The notes beneath the pieces are model-generated. The model ran no database searches and was not told where the DNA came from. It saw only the letters and a list, made by a program, of their open reading frames with translations. This document shows positions 8,304 to 14,161 of a stretch of 17,437 nt of DNA, one piece after another. Source of the DNA: JANNOG01 sp964516515 (GTDB lineage: Bacteria > Actinomycetota > Actinomycetes > Actinomycetales > JBBAYJ01); NCBI GenBank assembly GCA_964516515.1, contig CAZEYA010000068.1, positions 1 to 17,437 on the forward strand, read 5' to 3'. The position numbers were made by a program, and so were the translations under genes. Every line of letters starts with the position of its first letter. Position 1 is the first letter of the stretch.

Positions 8304-8705
8304 GTGCGGGCGCTCGCGGCCTGGCTGCCGGTGTTGCTGCTGGTGTTCGGCGGCTACGCCTTCGTCACCGACCGGGCGATGTCGCAGGACCCGCAGCGGG
8401 TCCTGGTGATCGTCGACTCGTCTTTCCTGATGTCGCAGGTGTGGGGCCAGGTGCCGCAGGCGGTCGACGCCCTCGACGGGCAGCGGTACACCGAGTACGC
8501 CCTGGCGACCGAGAAGCAGCTCATCCACTCGTGGCGTGCCGAACTGGACTTCGACGGCGATGTGACCCCGTTCGCGCCGTGTGTTTTCGACACGGTCGAC
8601 GAGCTCGCCGAGGTGCAGCAGGCGAACCGGGTCGTCGTGGTGACGACGGGAAACTCCTGCGCTGCGTCAGCGGTCCCCGACGACTGGCAGATCGTCACGC
8701 CCTAA
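8304..8705 (+). CDS. Small membrane-anchored protein, possible degenerate VWA domain
   Basis: This 133-residue protein has a single N-terminal hydrophobic segment (about 4-20) without a lipobox, so it is probably a membrane anchor with the rest outside. Residues 32-43 (RVLVIVDSSFLM) look like the first strand and metal loop of a VWA domain, but the D-x-S-x-S pattern is broken to DSSFL and the later Thr and Asp motifs are missing. A second strand (RVVVVTT, 109-115) fits a Rossmann-like fold. Cys93 and Cys119 could form a disulfide. GTG 8304 follows the VWA lipoprotein stop by 3 bases, so it is surely cotranscribed and may bind that protein. I do not recognise a named family. Its end overlaps the end of the convergent glycosyltransferase remnant by 11 bases. 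Confidence 0.7.
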   Translation: MRALAAWLPVLLLVFGGYAFVTDRAMSQDPQRVLVIVDSSFLMSQVWGQVPQAVDALDGQRYTEYALATEKQLIHSWRAELDFDGDVTPFAPCVFDTVDELAEVQQANRVVVVTTGNSCAASAVPDDWQIVTP

Positions 8706-9120
8706 AAGCCTGCTCCTCACGCACAGGCTCGTGCCCCTCACCCGGCAAAGCCGGTCCGGGGCAGGGCACCCACCCGATATCGCGCCGCATGACTGCGTCG
8801 GCCAGGCCCTGCAGCCGCCACCAGGCATGCGCCTGGCGGAAGCCGATGTTCTCCAACGCGGCGGCCGCGACCAGGCGGGCGAGGTCGCCGACCCGCTCGT
8901 GGCGGTGGAAGGCCACCTCCTCGACCGTGACGGCGGCGAGGGAGAGCATCGTGCCGAAGCCGACGGACGCCAACAGCACGGCAACGGCGAACATCGGGTC
9001 GATCAGGCCGAGCGCCAGACCCAGCGGCACCGCGATCAAGCCCCCGATCTCGATCAGCGGCGCGAGCAGCTCGAACAGCAGGTAGTACGGCAGGACGACG
9101 AGGCCGAAGCGGCCGGAGGG
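8695..9120 (-). pseudogene. C-terminal fragment of a membrane glycosyltransferase (GT2-like)
   Basis: On the minus strand from about 9118, the frame reads GRFGLVVLPYYLLFELLAPL, then two hydrophobic segments, VEEVAFHRHERVGDLARLVA, and ENIGFRQAHAWWRLQGLADA. This is the characteristic C-terminus of processive membrane glycosyltransferases of family 2 (cellulose synthase or poly-GlcNAc synthase type). The catalytic GT2 domain is missing: the frame meets a TAA at 9154-9156 and the adjacent DNA already belongs to mobA. It is therefore 5'-truncated, with only about 140 codons left. A TTG at 9039 could open a 114-codon frame, but a functional product is unlikely. The stop at 8695-8697 lies within the last codons of the convergent gene. 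Confidence 0.7.
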
Positions 9121-9134
9121 ACGACACTGCCCGG

Positions 9135-10004
9135 GTGGTCGTCCTGCCCAGTTTTACCGGCGTGGTCCTCGCCGGTGGCGCCGGTGGCCGGATGCGGCTC
9201 GCTCCCGGCCAGCGCAAACCCGAAATCATCGTGGCCGACGAGGCCATGCTCGACCGGGTGTGCGCGGCCCCGGCGGGGGCCGACCGGATCGTGGTCTCGG
9301 GCGGGACCCGGGCGCCTGCCGGCGCGCTGCTGGTCGTCGAGGACCCGCCGGGCGGGGGGCCGGTCGCCGGCCTTGCGGCAGCCTTGCCCCTGGTGGGGAC
9401 TCCGGTGGTGGTTCTGCTGGCCGCCGACCTGCCGCTGATCGACGCCGGTGTGGTGGCGTGGCTGCGCGCCCGGCTGACCGGTGCCGGCCCGAGTATCGAC
9501 GCCGTCGTTGCGGTAGACCTGGGCGGGCGACTGCAGCCGTTGGCGGCCGCCTATCGCTCGCAGGCGCTGGTTGCCGCCGTCGCTGCCGCTGCGCCCATCG
9601 GACGGGCGGTCCGCGACGTGTTGGCCGGACTGTGCGTTATGCCGCTCCCGTCGGACGCGTTCTGGGCCAAGCTGGTCGACGTGGACACCCCCGAGGACCT
9701 CACCGCCGCCCGGGTCCAGGCATGGGCGGTGCACCTTGCCACCGAGCTCGACCTGCCGCTCGACCATGCCGAGGTGACCGGACTCGTACCGGTCGTGCTC
9801 GACCTCGCCCGCGACGCCGCCCACGGGGTGGCCCGGCCCGCGGCGCCGGTCACCACCTTTCTTGCGGGGGTGGCGATCGGCGCGCGAGTCGCGGCCGGGC
9901 AGCCGCACGAGCGTGTTGCGGCGGCCGTCGCCGACGCGGTCTCGGCGGCACTGCGTGACGGCGAGATCAGCAGTGCCGGGCGTACCGGGCCATGGCCGAG
10001 GTGA
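9135..10004 (+). CDS. mobA: MobA-like molybdenum cofactor guanylyltransferase with DUF6457-like tail
   Basis: MobA transfers GMP to molybdopterin to make the guanine dinucleotide cofactor. The 289-residue frame shows the nucleotidyltransferase motifs GVVLAGGAGGRM (9-20), Lys28-Pro29 in the base/phosphate-binding loop, GGGPVAGLAAAL (73-84) and LLAADLPL (94-101) with metal-binding Asp98. From about 193 it resembles the DUF6457 domain (WAVHLATELDLPLDHAEVTG and PVTTFLAGVAIG), which is commonly fused to MobA in actinomycetes. The loop after GGRM is slightly unusual (RLAPGQ), so activity is likely but not certain. GTG 9135 was chosen because it gives a normal N-terminus. No good ribosome binding site is visible, and the start abuts the truncated glycosyltransferase, so the original upstream region may be lost. 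No other molybdenum cofactor gene is in view. Confidence 0.82.
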   Translation: MVVLPSFTGVVLAGGAGGRMRLAPGQRKPEIIVADEAMLDRVCAAPAGADRIVVSGGTRAPAGALLVVEDPPGGGPVAGLAAALPLVGTPVVVLLAADLPLIDAGVVAWLRARLTGAGPSIDAVVAVDLGGRLQPLAAAYRSQALVAAVAAAAPIGRAVRDVLAGLCVMPLPSDAFWAKLVDVDTPEDLTAARVQAWAVHLATELDLPLDHAEVTGLVPVVLDLARDAAHGVARPAAPVTTFLAGVAIGARVAAGQPHERVAAAVADAVSAALRDGEISSAGRTGPWPR

Positions 10005-10136
10005 GTTGCTGTGCCGTGATGCGGTAGGCCCGGTCGAACCGATCCAGTGACGCCGGCGCCTGGGTAGATGGATTCGTGATGGACGTCGCCGCACCCGGCG
10101 TCGATCTGCCGGGGCACCTGCTCGGCTACTCGCGGG
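10005..10136. other. Short gap without a recognised gene
   Basis: A plus-strand frame starting at ATG 10079 (MDVAAPGVDLPGHLLGYSRV) looks protein-like but runs into the end of the dehydrogenase remnant after about 30 codons. It may be the severed start of another gene. I cannot identify it. Confidence 0.3.
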
Positions 10137-10560
10137 TCACCGCAGCCGCGGGTCGAAGCACACCTTGACCGCCCCGCGGCGCCCCGCGCTCGCGGCGTGG
10201 TCCAGTGCCTCCCGCCAGCGGTGCAGCGGATAGGCCCCGCCCACTACGCCATCCAGCGGCGCCTCAGCGGCAAGCTGCATGGCCACGTCGAAGGCGTCGC
10301 CCTGGCTGCAGTACGAGCCGACCAGATCGAGCTCGCGGAACCAGGCCGGCGACAGGTCCGCACCGGGGTGCGGCATACCCGAGAGCACCACCCGTCAGCC
10401 CGCTCGGGTGGCCCGCATGGCCAGGTCCAGCGACGACGTCGAGCCGACCGCGTCGATGGCGACGTCCACCCCGCCGAGCAGGAAGTCAACCGCCTGCGAC
10501 CCACCGAGCGAGCGCGGCGCCGACGGCACCCCCGGCGTCGTCACCAGCTGCCCAGCGGTC
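10137..10560 (-). pseudogene. Zinc-type alcohol dehydrogenase C-terminal remnant
   Basis: On the minus strand, VDVAIDAVGSTSSLDLAMRA (end of the nucleotide-binding fold of medium-chain dehydrogenases) runs in the same frame into VVLSGMPHPGADLSPAWFRE, LVGSYCSQGDAFDVAMQLAA and a typical GAVKVCFDPR end. A TGA at 10395-10397 interrupts it, where these enzymes have a second Gly in the AGGRVVLSG motif. The N-terminal catalytic domain, zinc ligands and most of the Rossmann fold are missing. The sequence before about 10560 is no longer recognisable. It is therefore truncated and carries a nonsense codon. An 84-codon open frame remains after the stop but lacks any active-site residue. Confidence 0.8.
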
Positions 10561-10660
10561 CCTGGCCGGCGACGAGGAGCGGGCACGCGCCCTGATTGCC
10601 GGCACTCCGGTGGAGGAGTGGACGGCGGGTCCTAAAGGCGTTGGATCCGGTACCCGACAC

Positions 10661-10678
10661 GCCACCCCCGGGGGTGGC
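10661..10678. repeat. 18-bp perfect palindrome
   Basis: GCCACCCCCGGGGGTGGC is its own reverse complement. It lies 22 bases before the proposed start of the acidic orphan gene. It could be an operator half-site pair or a hairpin. There is no T-run, so a terminator is less likely. Confidence 0.6.
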
Positions 10679-10700
10679 GGTGGAGGCATTCGCAATTTCA

Positions 10701-11330
10701 ATGGACTGGGCCCGCACCAGCGCAAGCCTGATGGCGTTCGACCCCCGCGTTCACAGCGGCGACCCCGAGCCCTTCCAAGCGTTCCTTGTGGACTATCCCG
10801 GTCTGGCCGACGACGCGGCGCCGACGAACACGGACGAAACGTGGATCGGCCTGCTGGCCATGCTCGATGACGACACTGTGCGCCTCCTCGCGTATCCCCG
10901 GGGGTACGGGTCGTGGCAGGTGGCTGTGGTTGATGACCCATCCGGTGCCCGCTGGTTGGAGATCGCCTGGGGTGGGGTGGTGGCGTACCCGGTCGAACAT
11001 CCTGTCGACCACCGCGAGACGGTCATGGTGTTCGAGAGCCGGATCGGCTGGGAATTTGGCCTGACCGGCGAGCAGCTCGACGGCTCGATCGGGTACAACA
11101 TGTCGGTGAACCCGGATGGCGTCGACATGTGCGCGTCGTTCGAGGCGGACGGCATCGTCGCGGACTACGACGAGGATGTCGACCTGTCTCGTCTCGATGT
11201 TCCCGTCGACGAGCTCGGTCAGGCCGACGACGACATCACCGACCTCGCCGCTTTGGTCGCGCAGTGCCGTGGTGTGGCTTCCCAGGCGGCGACCTCGTCC
11301 ACCAGTGCTAAGGCGGTGGTCCCTGCTTGA
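10701..11330 (+). CDS. Acidic hypothetical protein
   Basis: From ATG 10701 this is a 209-residue soluble protein with no signal or membrane segment. I do not recognise the family. It is rich in Asp and Glu, with alternating hydrophobic strands (LLAMLDDDTVRLLAYPRG, WQVAVVDDPSGARWLEIAWG, ETVMVFESRIGWEFGL) that suggest a small beta-rich fold, then an acidic C-terminus (residues of about 150-190) ending in an Ala/Ser-rich tail. Codon use is coding-like and the frame is clean, so I accept it as a gene. The start is uncertain: no Shine-Dalgarno is well placed, the frame is open upstream to 10596, and ATG 10731 is an alternative. Small acidic orphans beside decayed restriction and transposon genes are sometimes antitoxins, immunity proteins or DNA mimics. 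That is speculation here. Confidence 0.6.
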   Translation: MDWARTSASLMAFDPRVHSGDPEPFQAFLVDYPGLADDAAPTNTDETWIGLLAMLDDDTVRLLAYPRGYGSWQVAVVDDPSGARWLEIAWGGVVAYPVEHPVDHRETVMVFESRIGWEFGLTGEQLDGSIGYNMSVNPDGVDMCASFEADGIVADYDEDVDLSRLDVPVDELGQADDDITDLAALVAQCRGVASQAATSSTSAKAVVPA

Positions 11331-11424
11331 CGCGGGTGCCCCGTCATGCCTGCTACGCGATGTGACATAGGTTTTTCTGCTTGCTGGTCTACGTGCGCCC
11401 GCTCACCCCGGTCGTGTCGTTAAA

Positions 11425-11441
11425 CATTGCCGACGGCAATG
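11425..11441 (+). terminator. Small hairpin, possible terminator
   Basis: CATTGCC-GAC-GGCAATG forms a perfect 7-bp stem with a 3-base loop, 95 bases after the acidic orphan gene. No T-run follows, so the assignment is weak. The rest of 11331-11540 holds nothing I recognise. Confidence 0.3.
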
Positions 11442-11540
11442 GCGAACTGCGATGAACTGATAGGGGGTCGGAAGCCAGTCGATCCGTCCCCGCACGCTCA
11501 CATTTCATCCCAGATGAATCGTCCCGGCGTGTCCGGGGAC

Positions 11541-11674
11541 TCACCGGTGTGAGACCTCCGGGAGCGGCGCGAGGCCGTTCTGAGCGTAGTACCAGTCGAC
11601 CCATTCGGCGGTGGCGATCCTTGACTTCGTCGACGTTCTTCCAGGGCCCCTGGACGAGTCTGTCCGTAAGGACC
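11541..11674 (-). pseudogene. IS3-type transposase (integrase catalytic domain) scrap
   Basis: On the minus strand, LVQGPWKNVDEV followed, after a one-base frameshift, by IATAEWVDWYYAQNG matches the end of the IS3-family OrfB integrase domain, whose usual form is GPWKN-VDEVE-IATAEWVDWYN-RRLH. The shift is an extra base in GTCAAGGATC, where GTCGAGATC is expected. The RRLH segment and the proline-rich step to the terminal YYAQ are missing, so there is also a short internal deletion between DWY and YAQ. The frame ends at a TGA (11541-11543). About 130 bases survive, and no terminal inverted repeats are visible. The flanking 11675-11906 shows nothing identifiable. Confidence 0.65.
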
Positions 11675-11906
11675 GGCGAGGACCAGCTCAGTCTGGACAT
11701 GTCGGTAAGGGACATTTCCAGGGTGAGTCGAGATCGTCGGTCGATGGCATCTCCTCGTACTCCTGATTCAACTCCTTCCTTTCCACATCGAGGGTCCAAC
11801 CGCTCCCGTCCACCTTGAAATATACGAATTCCGGCTGGAAGCCTCGGGGCCCAATACCGGTAACTTAGGTGGTGGTCCGGTAGGGTTGGGGTGTGCCCAG
11901 AGCTGG

Positions 11907-11978
11907 TCAGGTGGGGTCTCGGTCGGGTGATCGGTTGATCGGGTTCGCGTCGATGACCGTGCTGGTCTCGCCGCTCAT
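11907..11978 (-). pseudogene. First 23 codons of a type III-like restriction (helicase) subunit
   Basis: ATG 11978 overlaps the stop of the preceding methyltransferase remnant (ATGA), the arrangement expected for a coupled Mod-Res pair. The peptide VIDANPINRSP resembles the conserved beginning of large DEAD/DEAH restriction proteins (BPTD_3080-like, usually VIENPILNSPF). The frame then breaks at a TAG-free but early TGA (11907-11909), and no helicase motif follows on this strand. The assignment rests on a short peptide plus the coupling, so it is tentative. Confidence 0.45.
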
Positions 11979-12445
11979 GAGGCGCTCCCGTCCAGGGCGA
12001 TGATCGCCTCGGCGGCATTGCGGTCCTGGGCGATGACCCGTACCGCGACGCGGGAGTGCTCGCCGACCTCGAACGGCAGCGACTCCCACCCGTGCAGCGT
12101 CTCGATTAGCTCGGCGTCCACTGTCCCGCGCAGAGCCTTCTGCAGCCTGACCCAGGCGTTGTTGACCGGGAAAAACGCCTGGGAGACCCGGAAGACCGTC
12201 CCGTCGTAGTCGTCGTCGAGGAACCACGCCTGGACGCCCGCCTTACCGAAGGACGTCACGTTGCCGGTCGCAGCGTCGAAGGAGTCGACACCTTCGACCA
12301 CGACCCGCTACCCGCTGTCCGTCTTCTCGACGCGTACATCCGGTGCGGCGTACAGCCGGAACGTCTGGCTCGCCTTCGTGTTCTTGAGGAGGTCACCGAC
12401 GAGCAGGTCGGGATTCGCCAGCAGCAGCGCCACGAGCACATGCAC
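11975..12445 (-). pseudogene. C-terminal part of a site-specific DNA methyltransferase (type III Mod-like)
   Basis: Two minus-strand segments in one frame are split by a TAG at 12308-12310. The first contains VALLLANPDLLVGDLLKNTK and ASQTFRLYAAPDVRVEKTD. The second contains VEGVDSFDAATGNVTSFGKA, VQAWFLDDDYDGTVFRVSQA, WESLPFEVGEHSRVAVRVIA and a short tail. This resembles the C-terminal region of type III Mod methyltransferases and related proteins, in which a VRGVDVYDP block is followed by CWFIDTDYN and IAVKVIN. The catalytic NPPY and FxGxG motifs are missing because similarity stops near 12440, where VOC sequence on the other strand begins. The gene is therefore truncated at its 5' side and carries a nonsense codon. 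The family call is from memory of the C-terminal pattern and is moderate. Confidence 0.55.
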
Positions 12446-12735
12446 GTGGTCCAGCTGACGCCACGCGGCTCGGGCTGTTCCATCGTTCTCGGTGACCTGC
12501 CGTCCCACCGCGAGATGACACCCGGCTCGATGCGGGGTCTCCAGCTGTGCGTCGCCGACGCTGCGGCGGCCCGCGCGGAGCTGCTGTCCCGCCGGGTGGC
12601 CTGCGACGAGATCCAGGTTATCGACGAGCGCGACGGCGGCACTCTCTCGGTTTCGCCGACCCCGACGGCAACACCTGGACGGTGCAGCAGCTGCAGGCCC
12701 GTGGCGAGAAGCCACTCACCCCCGGCCTCAGGTGA
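12440..12735 (+). pseudogene. VOC/glyoxalase family fragment, frameshifted
   Basis: The plus-strand frame from about 12440 reads VVQLTPRGSGCSIVLGDLP, then TPGSMRGLQLCVADAAAARA and ACDEIQVIDERDGGTL, a typical second half of a vicinal-oxygen-chelate (bleomycin resistance/glyoxalase-like) protein. Similarity continues in another frame as GFADPDGNTWTVQQLQARGE to the TGA at 12733-12735. Loss of one base in the CTCTCGG run near 12650 (CTCTTCGG expected) explains the switch. The first 50-60 residues, including the first metal ligand region, are missing because the fragment abuts the methyltransferase remnant. The substrate of the ancestral protein cannot be told. Confidence 0.72.
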
Positions 12736-12738
12736 GCA

Positions 12739-12802
12739 AGAGGTTTCTCCGCGAAACGCTCGCTCTACCCCCCAAGTCCGTACGTTTCGCGGAGAAACCT
12801 CT
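12739..12802. terminator. Long inverted repeat, probable bidirectional terminator
   Basis: Two perfect 20-base arms (AGAGGTTTCTCCGCGAAACG at 12739-12758 and its reverse complement at 12783-12802) flank a 24-base loop. It sits between the end of the VOC fragment (plus) and the end of the TRAP binding-protein gene (minus), 14 bases past the latter stop. Each arm also contains a smaller GTTTC...GAAAC palindrome. Convergent placement fits a terminator, but there is no T-run. The nested symmetry could also mean a mobile palindromic repeat. Confidence 0.65.
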
Positions 12803-12816
12803 CGAGGCGGGCAGGA

Positions 12817-14088
12817 TCAGTCCTCGGGGGTGGCGAGCGCCTCGCCCATCGAACGTTCAGCCAGGGAGTGCCACTGCTGGACCTGGTCCCGGAAGGGCCG
12901 CCAGTGCGCCAGGATCGTCGCAAAGTCCTCGTCCTGTCCCGCCAGCTCGTCAAGGTAGGCCTCGGACTCCGTGCGCGCCGCGTCCACCAGGTCCTGCGGG
13001 AAGGGTCGGGTCTCGGCTCCCTGTGCCCGGATCTCCTCCAGCGCCGCAGGTTGGCGGGCATCGTAGAAGCCCATGAGACGCAGGTACTGCAGCTCCCCGG
13101 CCAGTTCGAGGGCCTCCTGGTACTGCGGCGGCAGGTCGTTGTAGCGCTCGAGGTCCATCACCACCTCGAACGTCGAGGCGGGCTCCCACCACCCCGGGTA
13201 GTAGTAGAAGCTGGCAGCCTCGCCCAGACCCAGGGTGTTGTCGTCGTACGGCCCGACAAACTCGGCGGCGTCAATGGAACCGGTTTGCAGGGCCTGGGAG
13301 ATCTCACCGGCGGGCAGCACCTGGACGGTGACGCCCAGCCTGCTCATGATCTCGCCGCCGATGCCGGGTATGCGCATGACCAACCCCTGCAGGTCCGCCA
13401 CCGAGTTGATCTCGCGGTTGAAGAATCCACCCATCTGGACTCCGGTGTTGCCGCAGGGGAACTGGATGAGACCGAATCGATCGGCGTAGAACTCGCGGAG
13501 CAGCTGCAGACCGGTCCGGCCCGACTCGTCACGGTATTGGTAGAGCCAGGCGTACTGCTGACGGAAGGTGAGACCGAACGGCAGGGTGGTGCCGAAGGCG
13601 AACGCGGGGCTCTTGCCGACGTAGTAGTACGACGCGGTGTGCCCGGCGGGGACGGCCCCAGACTGGATTGCGTCGATGACCTCGGTCGCACCGGCGAGGT
13701 CGCCTGCCTGTTTCGGTGACATGGTGAACCGACCACCGGTGAGCTGTGCGAGGGTCGCCGCGAAACCGACCGCCCCGACCCCGGTCTCCTCGCTGCCGAA
13801 CAGCGAGTCCAGGCCGGCCGGCCAACTGGTCGCCAGGTCCATGCTCACCTCGGGCAGGTCCCCGCCGTCGTTTAGCGCCGCGCGCTGGGCACTGGGCGCG
13901 GGTGCGGCCTCGCCGGTTTCACTGTCGTCAGTGGCGGCATTGTCAGCATCGTCGCTGCCGGGGGTGGTGCACGAGGCGAGCAGGCCGGTGCCGACCAGCC
14001 CGGCCCCCGCGAAACCGAGGAAGCGGCGGCGGCCCGGCTGGGGCCCGGGGGCCGAGTCGGTGTGGGTGTCGAGGGAACGAGTCATCAT
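12817..14088 (-). CDS. dctP: TRAP transporter substrate-binding protein (TakP/DctP family)
   Basis: This 423-residue protein captures the substrate outside the cell for a sodium-coupled TRAP transporter. The N-terminus has a Tat motif (RRRFLG, 20-25), a hydrophobic stretch and a lipobox LLASC with Cys40, so it is an exported, lipid-anchored protein, as expected in a Gram-positive. An Asp/Glu/Ala-rich linker follows. The body carries the family signature region LVMRIPGIGGEIMSRLG, whose Arg pairs with the substrate carboxylate, and DAAEFVGPYDDNTLGL then YYYPGWWEP, which closely resembles the TakP 2-oxo acid-binding branch. ATG 14088 (or the adjacent ATG 14085) is preceded by AAAGGAAAGGAA, a strong ribosome binding site. 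The gene is last in the operon, 73 bases after dctM, with a large hairpin downstream. The exact substrate (2-oxo acid, lactate or similar) is inference. Confidence 0.88.
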   Translation of the reverse strand: MMTRSLDTHTDSAPGPQPGRRRFLGFAGAGLVGTGLLASCTTPGSDDADNAATDDSETGEAAPAPSAQRAALNDGGDLPEVSMDLATSWPAGLDSLFGSEETGVGAVGFAATLAQLTGGRFTMSPKQAGDLAGATEVIDAIQSGAVPAGHTASYYYVGKSPAFAFGTTLPFGLTFRQQYAWLYQYRDESGRTGLQLLREFYADRFGLIQFPCGNTGVQMGGFFNREINSVADLQGLVMRIPGIGGEIMSRLGVTVQVLPAGEISQALQTGSIDAAEFVGPYDDNTLGLGEAASFYYYPGWWEPASTFEVVMDLERYNDLPPQYQEALELAGELQYLRLMGFYDARQPAALEEIRAQGAETRPFPQDLVDAARTESEAYLDELAGQDEDFATILAHWRPFRDQVQQWHSLAERSMGEALATPED

Positions 14089-14161
14089 TGATTCCTTTCC
14101 TTTGTGTATTGACGTGGTATCGGCGAGGGTGTGTCGGCGTGGGTTTACGGTGGGGTCGGTA

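Noticed and set aside
9960..10070. Minus-strand peptide-like stretch (DRAYRITAQQLTSAMARYAR)
   Set aside because: It looks somewhat protein-like but has no start, overlaps the end of mobA and matches no family I know. It is too short to call.
9054..10094. Minus-strand open frame opposite mobA
   Set aside because: It is Arg/Gly/His-rich antisense of mobA with no recognisable domain.
10661..10678. Palindrome as a rho-independent terminator
   Set aside because: There is no following T-run on either strand, and it lies just ahead of a gene, so I list it only as a palindrome.
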